The translations under genes and the position numbers were made by a program. A stretch of 25,536 bases of DNA from NCBI RefSeq assembly GCF_052119425.1, contig NZ_JBQKFH010000037.1:1-25536 (forward strand). Direction: 5' to 3'. The notes under the pieces were generated by a model. That model was not told where the DNA came from, searched no databases, and saw nothing but the letters and a program-made list of their open reading frames with translations. The stretch comes from Enterococcus_E cecorum_C. GTDB taxonomy: Bacteria > Bacillota > Bacilli > Lactobacillales > Enterococcaceae. This document shows positions 7,825-15,826 of the stretch, piece by piece; the stretch's first letter is position 1; each line of letters opens with the position of its first letter.

Positions 7825-7845
7825 ACTATATTTCACGTTTTTCAA
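7817..7845 (-). promoter_or_regulatory. Promoter of the argDCJB operon
   Basis: On the minus strand, TTGAAA (7845-7840), a 17-bp spacer and TATATT (7822-7817) form a good sigma-A promoter. Initiation near 7810 gives a leader of about 24 bases. The -10 is embedded in the ARG box, so repressor binding would block polymerase. Confidence 0.7.
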
Positions 7846-7930
7846 GTGTTTTATGTATATTTTTTCATTATTTATTGTAAAAATCGTTTATTTTCCATGT
7901 ATATTTGGGTATTTAGATAAAAATATGCAT

Positions 7931-7962
7931 AAAAATAGACTAGCCAAAAACTTGACTAGTCT
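7931..7962 (-). terminator. Terminator of clpB
   Basis: AGACTAG (7937-7943) and CTAGTCT (7956-7962) form a 7-bp stem, with CAA/TTG able to extend it inside the loop. On the minus strand it is followed by ATTTTT. It lies 12 bases after the clpB stop and separates clpB from argDCJB. Confidence 0.8.
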
Positions 7963-7974
7963 AAAATCATATAA

Positions 7975-10581
7975 TTATTCTTCTGTTAACGATTCGGTTT
8001 CAAAGGATAATTGATTATTTTGCAAAGTTACAGTCACTTTACTCTTTGGCATCACTTTACCAGCAATAATTTCTTTGGCAAGTGGTGTTTCAATTTCTTT
8101 GGTAATATATCGTTTTAATGGACGAGCACCAAAAGAAGGTTCATAAGCATTTTGTGCAATATATGTTTTGGCTTCATCGGAAATGCTTAATTCAATTTCT
8201 TGATGGCTTAGTCTTGTAGATAATTGTTGCACCATCTTATCAACGATTCCCTTCACATCTTCTAAGCTAAGTGGGGTGAATAAAATCGTGTCATCAATAC
8301 GGTTTAAGAATTCAGGTTTGAAGTGCATTCTTAAAGCTTGCATGACTTGATCAGAAACTTCTTGTGGGATAGTCCCTTCTTCAGTCACGCCTTCAAGTAA
8401 CAATTGTGAACCGATATTTGAAGTCATAATCAATACGGTATTCTTGAAATCAACTAAGCGACCTTTAGAATCTGTCAATCGACCATCATCTAATACTTGT
8501 AATAAAATATTGAAGACATCTGGATGAGCCTTTTCAATTTCATCCAATAAAATAATTGTATATGGATTACGACGAACAGCTTCCGTTAATTGTCCTCCTT
8601 CTTCATAACCTACATATCCTGGAGGGGCTCCAACTAAACGAGACACTGAATGTTTTTCCATATATTCACTCATATCAATTCGTACCATATGTTCTTCAGA
8701 GTCAAATAAGTTTTCTGCTAAAGCTTTGGCAAGTTCTGTCTTACCAACCCCAGTAGGACCTAAGAATAGGAATGAACCTAATGGGCGATTTGGATCTTGT
8801 AAACCAGCACGAGAACGTAATACTGCATCACTTACAGCATCTACGGCTTCGTTTTGACCAATCACACGTTGATGCAAGGTTTGATTTAATTTCAATAATT
8901 TTTCACGTTCGCCTTCAACTAATTTTGTCACCGGAATACCTGTCAAACGACCTACAACAACCGCAATTTCATTTTCAGTCACGGATTCTTGAACCATTTT
9001 TAATTGATCAGAATCATTTTTACGTTCTAATTCTTTTAATTCTTTTTCTAATTGTGGAATGGTACCATGACGTAACACAGCCGCTCGTTCAAGTTCATAA
9101 TTGTTTTCAGCATCTTCTAATTCATGGCGAACACGTTCAAGTTCTGCACGTTTATTAGAGATGGCATTTACCTCTTCTTTTTCAGTTTCCCATTGCAATT
9201 TCATTGAATTAACTTCTTCACGTAAATCAGCTAATTCTTCTTGCAAGTTTTCTAAACGTTTTTTAGAAGCATCATCAGTTTCTTTCTTCAAAGCAGCTTC
9301 TTCAATTTCTAATTGCATTAATCGACGCATCACTTGGTCTAATTCTGTAGGCATCGAATTCATTTCAACTTTAATATTGGCACAAGCTTCATCGACTAAA
9401 TCAATCGCTTTATCTGGCAAGAACCGGTCAGTAATATAGCGGTCTGATAAAGTTGCAGCGGCTACTAATGCATTATCGTGAATATTTACACCGTGATGTA
9501 CTTCAAATCGTTCTTTCAAGCCACGTAAAATCGAAATCGTATCTTCAACAGTTGGTTCTTTAACTAAAACTTTTTGGAAACGTCTTTCTAAAGCTTTATC
9601 TTTTTCCATATATTGACGGTATTCATCCAAGGTCGTGGCACCAATCGTATGCAATTCACCACGAGCAAGCATTGGTTTTAATAAGTTACCGGCATCCATA
9701 CTACCTTCTGTCTTACCTGCACCGACAATATTATGGATTTCATCGATAAATAGAATAATTCGTCCGTCAGATTTTTTCACTTCATCTAATACGGCTTTCA
9801 ATCTTTCTTCAAATTCACCACGATATTTAGCCCCAGCAATTAATAATCCCATATCTAAGGAGTAGACCGTTTTATCCTTTAAGTTTTCAGGTACGTCTTT
9901 TTTAACGATACGCTGAGCTAAACCTTCGACAATCGCCGTTTTACCAACACCAGGTTCACCAATTAATACTGGATTATTTTTGGTTTTACGAGATAAGATA
10001 CGGATGACGTCACGAATTTCTTCATCACGCCCAATGACAGGGTCCATATTTCCTTCTTTGACTTTTTGCACCAAGTCAATACCGTATTTTTCTAATGCTT
10101 TATAAGTTTCTTCTTGATTTTGTGATGTCACACGATCACCCCCACGGATATTTTCTATCGCATCCTTAACGTCTTTTTCAGATATTTGATGTTGAACCAA
10201 ATACTGAGTTAATGGATGATGTTTTAATTTCATTAATGCTAGAATAACGACTTCAGTTGAAAGATATTCATCTTGGAATGCTTCTCTAATCTTATCTGCT
10301 TCAATAAATAATTGATAAAGATTTTGGCTAAAACTTTGGCCGTAAGAAACATTACTCCCTTCAACTGTAGAGATTTTATCTAATTCTTGGTCAACTTTTG
10401 CTTCAAATTCAGCTACATTGACACCCAAATCTTTATAAAAATTTGCACCAAAATGATCAGTGTGCAAGAAAATTTTCCACAAATGAGCAATATCGATTTC
10501 TTGATGATGTCTAGTCATTGCTATTTGTTGGGCTTGAGCAATGGCTTGTTGCATCGTTGTTGTCATCTTTTCAATATTCAT
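7975..10581 (-). CDS. clpB: ATP-dependent protein disaggregase ClpB
   Basis: An 868-residue AAA+ chaperone that threads aggregated proteins through a hexameric pore together with DnaK. The N-terminal Clp repeat domain covers roughly residues 1-145. NBD1 has Walker A GEPGVGKT (208-215) and FIDEIHN. The coiled-coil middle domain (about 410-525) is rich in Glu and Lys, and NBD2 has GPTGVGKT near 610 with LLDEIEKAHPDVFN. The middle domain separates ClpB from ClpC/ClpE, and no ClpP-binding loop is evident. AGGAGG lies 9 bases before the ATG. The gene is monocistronic, with its own heat-shock promoter and terminator. Confidence 0.97.
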   Translation of the reverse strand: MNIEKMTTTMQQAIAQAQQIAMTRHHQEIDIAHLWKIFLHTDHFGANFYKDLGVNVAEFEAKVDQELDKISTVEGSNVSYGQSFSQNLYQLFIEADKIREAFQDEYLSTEVVILALMKLKHHPLTQYLVQHQISEKDVKDAIENIRGGDRVTSQNQEETYKALEKYGIDLVQKVKEGNMDPVIGRDEEIRDVIRILSRKTKNNPVLIGEPGVGKTAIVEGLAQRIVKKDVPENLKDKTVYSLDMGLLIAGAKYRGEFEERLKAVLDEVKKSDGRIILFIDEIHNIVGAGKTEGSMDAGNLLKPMLARGELHTIGATTLDEYRQYMEKDKALERRFQKVLVKEPTVEDTISILRGLKERFEVHHGVNIHDNALVAAATLSDRYITDRFLPDKAIDLVDEACANIKVEMNSMPTELDQVMRRLMQLEIEEAALKKETDDASKKRLENLQEELADLREEVNSMKLQWETEKEEVNAISNKRAELERVRHELEDAENNYELERAAVLRHGTIPQLEKELKELERKNDSDQLKMVQESVTENEIAVVVGRLTGIPVTKLVEGEREKLLKLNQTLHQRVIGQNEAVDAVSDAVLRSRAGLQDPNRPLGSFLFLGPTGVGKTELAKALAENLFDSEEHMVRIDMSEYMEKHSVSRLVGAPPGYVGYEEGGQLTEAVRRNPYTIILLDEIEKAHPDVFNILLQVLDDGRLTDSKGRLVDFKNTVLIMTSNIGSQLLLEGVTEEGTIPQEVSDQVMQALRMHFKPEFLNRIDDTILFTPLSLEDVKGIVDKMVQQLSTRLSHQEIELSISDEAKTYIAQNAYEPSFGARPLKRYITKEIETPLAKEIIAGKVMPKSKVTVTLQNNQLSFETESLTEE

Positions 10582-10623
10582 AACTCCATTCCTCCTATCG
10601 TTGAATGAAATAATTGATTTATT

Positions 10624-10658
10624 TACATGTACTTATTCCTTTTTCTTAAGTACATGTA
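10624..10658. repeat. Perfect 12-bp inverted repeat at the clpB transcription start
   Basis: TACATGTACTTA (10624-10635) and TAAGTACATGTA (10647-10658) are exact inverted copies with an 11-base loop. The right arm begins 2 bp downstream of the -10 and spans the predicted start near 10653. It could be an operator for a third regulator, or a 5' hairpin that affects mRNA stability. It has no T run, so it is not a terminator. Confidence 0.7.
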
Positions 10659-10659
10659 C

Positions 10660-10688
10660 AGTATATTCCAAAAGTCAATGAAGGTCAA
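10660..10688 (-). promoter_or_regulatory. Promoter of clpB
   Basis: TTGACC (10688-10683), a 17-bp spacer and TATACT (10665-10660) on the minus strand make a near-consensus vegetative promoter. The -35 is part of the CtsR box. Confidence 0.85.
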
Positions 10689-10689
10689 A
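10673..10689. promoter_or_regulatory. CtsR operator
   Basis: AGTCAAT-GAA-GGTCAAA matches the CtsR heptad repeat RGTCAAA-N3-RGTCAAA with one mismatch. It overlaps the clpB -35, where CtsR binding would block transcription at normal temperature. Confidence 0.85.
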
Positions 10690-10696
10690 CTAAAAA

Positions 10697-10723
10697 TTAG
10701 CACTCTGGATATTCGAGTGCTAA
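10697..10723. promoter_or_regulatory. CIRCE operator (HrcA site), probably also the ansA terminator
   Basis: TTAGCACTC-N9-GAGTGCTAA is a perfect CIRCE element just upstream of the clpB -35. With flanking bases it extends on the minus strand to an AAAATTAGCACTC / GAGTGCTAATTTTT stem followed by the T run. It lies 12 bases after the ansA stop, and no other terminator separates ansA from clpB. Confidence 0.93.
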
Positions 10724-10735
10724 TTTTAAACTTTC

Positions 10736-11740
10736 TTAATATTTTTTGTTCAAAATACTATCATGATTGATGGTTTGATAAAAATACTTGCGAATATCCT
10801 CAATATTTTCATATTCTGCCATCAACCACATCAGCTTGGTTACTACTGCTTCAAACGTCATATCATAGGCTTCTAGTAATTGAAAATCTTGTTTCACTTT
10901 TTTACCCACTTCGTAAACCGTCATATCACTACCTTCATTGGCTACTTGTGAACTAACAATCACTAAACGATCCTTTTGATATTGATTCATCAGTTGATAA
11001 AAGGTCTTAACTAAGTTCTCTGGTATTCCACCAACACCAAAACTTTCAAGGATAATGCAACGATAATTTTCAAATGCAAATGCTAGTACTTTTGCATCTA
11101 GTCCTGGGGTAAGTTTCAAGGTAATTAAGTCTTCTTGCAATTGATGATAAAATCGAGTTGGTTGAACAAGTGGTTGACTTGGAATATAGCGAATGATTTG
11201 TTGATCTAAAATCACAGCAATGTATGGGAAATTAATACTTGTGAATGCATTATAACTTTTCGCGCGGACTTTTTTCGCACGGCTTCCAACAATTACTTTC
11301 CCATCAAAAACAATAACCACTTCTTGCGATAAATCATCACAAGCGTAAATAAAGCTATCTAATAAATTGACTTTCGCATCAGTGCTATCCATATCAATGG
11401 GTTTTTGTGAGCCGGTTAATACAATAGGTTTACCAGAATTTTGAATTAAATAAGATAATGCAGCTGCGGTATAAGCCAAGGTATCTGTACCATGACAAAT
11501 GACAAAGCCATCATAAATAGTATATTTTTCCTCAATCGTACGGGCTAATTTCAACCAATGTTTAGGAGTCATATTGGTACTATCAAGATTGAATAAAGCT
11601 AAAGTATCAACATGACAGATTTCTTGTGCTTGAGGAATGTAGCTTAATAATTCTTCAGCAGTGATTCCTGGTGTTAAACCATGTTGCGATTTTTTAGAAG
11701 CGATAGTACCGCCAGTAGTAATCATCAATATCTTCTTCAT
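10736..11740 (-). CDS. ansA: Type I (cytoplasmic) L-asparaginase
   Basis: A 334-residue asparaginase hydrolysing asparagine to aspartate and ammonia. Residues 8-15 (TTGGTIAS) carry the nucleophilic Thr, CHGTDTLAYTAAALSYL carries the second catalytic Thr-Asp pair, and a Lys lies in SRAKKVRAKSYNAF. There is no signal peptide, so it is the cytoplasmic form. AAAGGAAAA precedes the ATG. No convincing promoter is visible between the pepT terminator and this start, so expression may depend on read-through or a weak promoter that I could not identify. Confidence 0.92.
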   Translation of the reverse strand: MKKILMITTGGTIASKKSQHGLTPGITAEELLSYIPQAQEICHVDTLALFNLDSTNMTPKHWLKLARTIEEKYTIYDGFVICHGTDTLAYTAAALSYLIQNSGKPIVLTGSQKPIDMDSTDAKVNLLDSFIYACDDLSQEVVIVFDGKVIVGSRAKKVRAKSYNAFTSINFPYIAVILDQQIIRYIPSQPLVQPTRFYHQLQEDLITLKLTPGLDAKVLAFAFENYRCIILESFGVGGIPENLVKTFYQLMNQYQKDRLVIVSSQVANEGSDMTVYEVGKKVKQDFQLLEAYDMTFEAVVTKLMWLMAEYENIEDIRKYFYQTINHDSILNKKY

Positions 11741-11760
11741 CTTGTTTTCCTTTCAACGAG

Positions 11761-11807
11761 AAAAATAGCGAGTGTGCTATGTGACACTACGCATACAACA
11801 CTCGCTA
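11761..11807 (-). terminator. Terminator of the nrdR-to-pepT unit
   Basis: A perfect 10-bp stem, TAGCGAGTGT (11766-11775) with ACACTCGCTA (11798-11807), and a possible inner TATG/CATA stem. The minus-strand tail is TTTTT. It lies 8 bases after the pepT stop. Confidence 0.88.
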
Positions 11808-11815
11808 TAACTTCA

Positions 11816-13045
11816 TTATTTGGCATTTAGTTCAGCAATTTTCACAATCACATCAGTTGCTTTTTCCATTGCTTGTAAAGATACAAATTCAAAACGACCA
11901 TGCATATTTTCGCCGCCAGCAAAGATATTAGGTGTTGGAATCCCTAAGTAAGAAATTTTAGACCCATCAGTTCCCCCACGTACAGGTTCAATTACTGGTT
12001 CGATTGATAATTCTTCCATCGCATTTTTAGCCAATTCAACGATGCTCATATCTTTTTCGATGACTTCACGCATATTGTAATATTGATCGAATAAGTTTAA
12101 CTCAACACGTTCTTGATCATATTTTGCGTTGAATTTCGCAACTAAATCAATGATAAATTGTTTACGTGCTTCGAATTTTTCACGGTCATGATCACGAATG
12201 ATATAAGACATCTTAGCTTCTTCCGGTGTTCCAGTAAAGCCATGTAGATGATAAAATCCTTCATAACCTTCAGTATGTTCAGGCACTTCTTTTTGTGGAA
12301 ATTCATTTTGGAAATCAATGGCCATTTGAATAGCATTAATCATGGTATCTTTGGCTGTTCCTGGATGGACATTTTTACCGTGGAAAGTTAAATCAGCTTG
12401 AGCCGCATTAAAGGTTTCAAATTGTAATTCACCTACAGGACCTCCATCCATAGTGTAAGCAAAATCAACATCAAACCCTTTTGCATCAAACTTATCTGCG
12501 CCAACTCCGATTTCTTCATCCGGACCAAAAGCAACACGAATTTTTCCATATTTGATTTCAGGGTTTTTGATTAAAATTTCCATCGCTGTCATAATTTCTG
12601 CAATACCAGACTTATCATCTGCACCAAGTAAAGTGGTACCATCAGTCGTAATCAATGTTTGACCAGCATAATTTTTCAAATTAGGAAAATCAGCGGTATT
12701 TAAAGTATATTTTCCTTCCTTATCTAATTGGATTGTTGAATGTCCATCATAATTTTCAACGATTTGCGGATTTACATTGACGGCATTGAAATCTGCAGTA
12801 TCCATATGAGCAATAAAACCAATAGAGCGTACTTCTTTATCAGTATTGCTTGGTAAAGTGGCTGTTACAAAACCATTTTCTTCGTTGTAATGTACCTCTT
12901 GCATTCCTAAGTCGGTCAACTCTTTGGCTAACTCATGGGCAAAAGCTACTTGTGTTTGGGTTGATGGTGTCGTTGTACTCATTGGATTAGAACGAGTCTC
13001 AGTTTTCACATATTTTAAAAATCTTGGTAATAAATTAGAATACAT
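11816..13045 (-). CDS. pepT: Peptidase T (tripeptide aminopeptidase)
   Basis: A 409-residue M20-family zinc peptidase that removes the N-terminal residue from tripeptides in the cytoplasm. GFIAHMDTADFN gives the first metal His and catalytic Asp, LLGADDKSGIAEIM the bridging Asp, and GPDEEIGVGAD the catalytic Glu pair. GGTDGSKISYLGIPTPN and HGRFEFV complete the active site. Length equals that of known PepT. AAAGGAG is 7 bases from the ATG, in a 12-base gap after the Nif3-like gene. It is the last gene of a six-gene unit. Confidence 0.96.
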   Translation of the reverse strand: MYSNLLPRFLKYVKTETRSNPMSTTTPSTQTQVAFAHELAKELTDLGMQEVHYNEENGFVTATLPSNTDKEVRSIGFIAHMDTADFNAVNVNPQIVENYDGHSTIQLDKEGKYTLNTADFPNLKNYAGQTLITTDGTTLLGADDKSGIAEIMTAMEILIKNPEIKYGKIRVAFGPDEEIGVGADKFDAKGFDVDFAYTMDGGPVGELQFETFNAAQADLTFHGKNVHPGTAKDTMINAIQMAIDFQNEFPQKEVPEHTEGYEGFYHLHGFTGTPEEAKMSYIIRDHDREKFEARKQFIIDLVAKFNAKYDQERVELNLFDQYYNMREVIEKDMSIVELAKNAMEELSIEPVIEPVRGGTDGSKISYLGIPTPNIFAGGENMHGRFEFVSLQAMEKATDVIVKIAELNAK

Positions 13046-13057
13046 AATAAAACTCCT

Positions 13058-14188
13058 TTATATTATTTCAAATGGATCAGTATTAACGGTCGAAACCATT
13101 AAATCAACCTGCCATTTATTTGCTAATTTCCATTGTTCATATTTTTCTTTCAACTTATCTGCAAAAAGAACTTCAATATGATGACCTGGATCAAGAACAA
13201 TTAGTCCTGACTCTTGCATATCATGAGCCGTGTGATAATAGACGTCCCCAGTAATAAAGACATCTGCTCCTTTGGCTAAAGCATCTCGATACAGCTTTTC
13301 CGCACTTCCCCCGCAAATAGCCACACGTGAAATAAGTTGCTTGTTACTTAAACCATTTGCCTTAATAACTTTCAAATGGTTTAAATGAAAAGCTGATTTT
13401 ACTCGATCGATAAAGGTTGATAATTCAAGTGGTTCAGCCAATTGACCAATCCGTCCAATCCCTTCAACTTTTGTACCGTTTGAGGCCGGATTTAAATCAT
13501 AAACTTCAAAAGCTGGTTCTTCATATGGATGGACGCGATACATTGTTTGTAAAACACTTGGCAAATATTGATTTTCAACAATAAATTCTACCTTTTCTTC
13601 AGCAACAATGCTCAATTGCTCAGCTTGCCCAATAGTTGGATTGGCTTGTGCAGATGGCGTAAAACGACCTTGTCCGTTACTAGTATAACTCATGTGATGA
13701 TAATTTCCTAACATTCCAGCTTTAGCTTCTCCTAAGGCTTGACGTAGCTGATCAGCATGAGTTTCAGGGACATAAACAATCAATTTTTTTAGGGCTTTCG
13801 TCTGTGTTTTTTGTAAAATCTCTACTTCATTTAAGTCGAGTGCTTCACAAAACCAATCATTCAGACCATCCGCTACCACATCAATATTGGTATGGGCAAC
13901 ATAGACGTTGATGTGATTTTGTAAGATATCTAAAAACATTTTTGACTGTGGATTATTATCCGTCAATTGGTTGATGGGTCTGAAAATCGGTGCATGTTTG
14001 GCAAAAATCAGGTCAGCGCCTATTCTGATTGCTTCTTCAACCACCTGCGGACGTACATCTAGGGTAAAAAGGACTTTTTGAATTTCCGCATCTAAAGAAC
14101 CAATTTGTAAGCCGCAAAAATCTTTCTCCAAAGCTAATTCTTTCGGACAATAAGCTTCAAATGGGGCTATGAATTCTCTTAGTTTCAC
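13058..14188 (-). CDS. Nif3-like dinuclear metal centre protein (YqfO type)
   Basis: A 376-residue protein with two Nif3 halves separated by a PII-like insertion (about residues 130-235, KKLIVYVPETHADQLRQAL onward). This is the long YqfO architecture found in Gram-positives. Metal-binding motifs are AKHAPIF, AHTNIDV and GDVYYHTAHDM, plus DPGHHIE. The family is often labelled GTP cyclohydrolase I type 2, but its role is not settled. The usual AExWDNxGL segment reads ALEKDFCGLQIG here. Its GTG start overlaps the trmK stop as GTGA, so the two genes are translationally coupled, as is common in Firmicutes. Confidence 0.88.
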   Translation of the reverse strand: MKLREFIAPFEAYCPKELALEKDFCGLQIGSLDAEIQKVLFTLDVRPQVVEEAIRIGADLIFAKHAPIFRPINQLTDNNPQSKMFLDILQNHINVYVAHTNIDVVADGLNDWFCEALDLNEVEILQKTQTKALKKLIVYVPETHADQLRQALGEAKAGMLGNYHHMSYTSNGQGRFTPSAQANPTIGQAEQLSIVAEEKVEFIVENQYLPSVLQTMYRVHPYEEPAFEVYDLNPASNGTKVEGIGRIGQLAEPLELSTFIDRVKSAFHLNHLKVIKANGLSNKQLISRVAICGGSAEKLYRDALAKGADVFITGDVYYHTAHDMQESGLIVLDPGHHIEVLFADKLKEKYEQWKLANKWQVDLMVSTVNTDPFEII

Positions 14189-14880
14189 ACTAACACTTCC
14201 TCAATTAATTTGATTTCAGCTTCTAGTTCAGTCATTTTTTCCATATGTTTTGTTGTTGCTTTTTGTAATTGTTGTAAAACCTTTTGCCTTTGCTTTAATT
14301 CTCTTTGCCATTTCTTGATGAAAATCGGTGTTTTTGCTTGCATCAAGTGTGGCCCAAATAAATATTGCGCTTCGTTCAGGCTCGTTGGCTGTGATAACTT
14401 TTTAGCAACGATAATTTCATAGATTTTTTTATTTTCTTCTAAAATTTCTTCGGTGATAATGGTATATCCATTGGCTACCAAATATTTCCTTAAAGTAGCT
14501 TCCCCAACATTAGGCTGCAAAATAAGTAATTCTTCACCGGTAATTTGTTCTTTACCTTCTAATAGAATCTGTTTAATCAAGGTACCGCCCATACCACAAA
14601 TTGTAATGGTGTCAATTTCATCGCTTGGTTTGATAGCGAATAACCCATCTGCTAAACGAACAGTAATTTTATCAGTTAGTCCTTGTAAAGTTACTTGATG
14701 TACAGCTGATTCATAAGGGCCTTTGACTACTTCACCACAAACGGCATAACTAATTTTATTTGCCAACATTAAACGAACAGGTAAATAAGCATGATCCGAG
14801 CCAATATCCGCTAAACGAGCTTGATTCGGGACAAATTCACCTACTTTTGCCAGTCGTTTAGATAATTGTTGTGCATTCAT
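14185..14880 (-). CDS. trmK: tRNA (adenine-22-N1)-methyltransferase
   Basis: A 231-residue SAM-dependent enzyme that methylates A22 in the tRNA D-loop. ADIGSDHAYLPVRLM is the SAM-binding motif I and TICGMGGTLIKQILLEG is typical of TrmK. The last 50 residues are a charged coiled-coil arm (QRELKQRQKVLQQLQ...), as in the family. Start ATG 14880 with AGAGG 9 bases upstream replaces an upstream start at 14925 that would run into the end of dnaI. It is preceded by dnaI and overlaps the Nif3-like gene. Confidence 0.92.
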   Translation of the reverse strand: MNAQQLSKRLAKVGEFVPNQARLADIGSDHAYLPVRLMLANKISYAVCGEVVKGPYESAVHQVTLQGLTDKITVRLADGLFAIKPSDEIDTITICGMGGTLIKQILLEGKEQITGEELLILQPNVGEATLRKYLVANGYTIITEEILEENKKIYEIIVAKKLSQPTSLNEAQYLFGPHLMQAKTPIFIKKWQRELKQRQKVLQQLQKATTKHMEKMTELEAEIKLIEEVLV

Positions 14881-14899
14881 TTTTTCATTCCTCTCACAT

Positions 14900-15826
14900 T
14901 TATGGATTGCGACGATTTTGGCCAATCATCATAATTTCTTGAGATAAATAAGCAATACGTTCCATGATGCGCATCGCTTTAATTGGTTCTTGATCGCCTT
15001 TTTGTGTGACTGTTAAATGTCTTTCTAACTCTTTCATCGTAAAATTAGAGCTGAAAAAAGTTGGTAGCATTTCTTGCATACGATATTGCAAGATAACTCC
15101 AAGTACATCATCGCGGATCCAACTACTCATCGCGTCAGCCCCAATATCATCAATCATTAATATTGGCGCAGTTTTAATCTCATTTAATAGCTGAATCATG
15201 GTACCTTTACCAATCGCTTGTTTCATCTCCACCGCAAAAGTTGGAAAATGTATTAACGTGCTATCATAGCCATCTTCAGCTAACTTCTTGGCAATCGCAC
15301 CTAATAGATAAGTTTTACCTACACCAAAGTTGCCCACTAAATATAATCCTTTAACAAAAGTAGATTGTTTTTGTTCATATTGTTGAATAAATTGAGCTGC
15401 TTGTTGAATTGCTTGGCTACGACCATCAGTAATTTCAAATGAGGCCAATGAAGCTTCACGTAACATTTTAGGCAGATAAAAGGTTTTGATACGTTCATTT
15501 ACCTGTTGTAGCTGTTTACGTTTCAATAACTCAGGTGTAGGCGAATAAGTAACCTCAATAACATGATGTGAAATTTGCAATTTAGGCTCATATCCAGGCG
15601 CAATCATCGTGGGATCATTAGCCAAGAATTTTTCTTTTTGTTGGATATATTCATAAAGCTGACTATAACTTTTTTCAATATCTGCTTGTGTGAGTTCTGC
15701 TTGATGTTGTTTCAAGAAACGTTGAACATCTGGATTTTCGTTGATTTGTTTGACCATTTGTTGATATTCTTGTAAATAATTTCGTTTTTGAAGTATTTGT
15801 TTCAAATTTTTACCTACATCTTCCAT
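14900..15826 (-). CDS. dnaI: Primosomal protein DnaI (helicase loader)
   Basis: A 308-residue AAA+ ATPase that loads the replicative helicase at oriC and at stalled forks together with DnaB. The N-terminal domain (1-135) binds the helicase. Walker A GNFGVGKT is at 165-172, Walker B is LMIDDIGAD, and sensor/arginine-finger segments include TFFSSNF and AMRIMERI. Compared with the Bacillus subtilis protein, the zinc-ligand cysteines of the N-terminal domain are absent; the whole chain contains no Cys. The ATG overlaps the dnaB stop by one base (TAATG). Confidence 0.95.
   Translation of the reverse strand: MEDVGKNLKQILQKRNYLQEYQQMVKQINENPDVQRFLKQHQAELTQADIEKSYSQLYEYIQQKEKFLANDPTMIAPGYEPKLQISHHVIEVTYSPTPELLKRKQLQQVNERIKTFYLPKMLREASLASFEITDGRSQAIQQAAQFIQQYEQKQSTFVKGLYLVGNFGVGKTYLLGAIAKKLAEDGYDSTLIHFPTFAVEMKQAIGKGTMIQLLNEIKTAPILMIDDIGADAMSSWIRDDVLGVILQYRMQEMLPTFFSSNFTMKELERHLTVTQKGDQEPIKAMRIMERIAYLSQEIMMIGQNRRNP

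Noticed and set aside
7805..8014. Plus-strand reading frame of 69 codons over the arg-clpB gap
   Set aside because: It runs antisense through the arg promoter and the clpB terminator, has a biased AT-rich composition (Phe/Ile/Tyr) and no ribosome binding site.
8556..9439. Plus-strand open frames opposite clpB
   Set aside because: They are antisense shadows of a highly conserved gene with no start signals; the same applies to open frames opposite polA, ohyA, dnaB and argB.
10624..10658. 12-bp inverted repeat as an intrinsic terminator
   Set aside because: Neither strand has a T run directly after the stem, and it lies downstream of the clpB promoter rather than after a gene.
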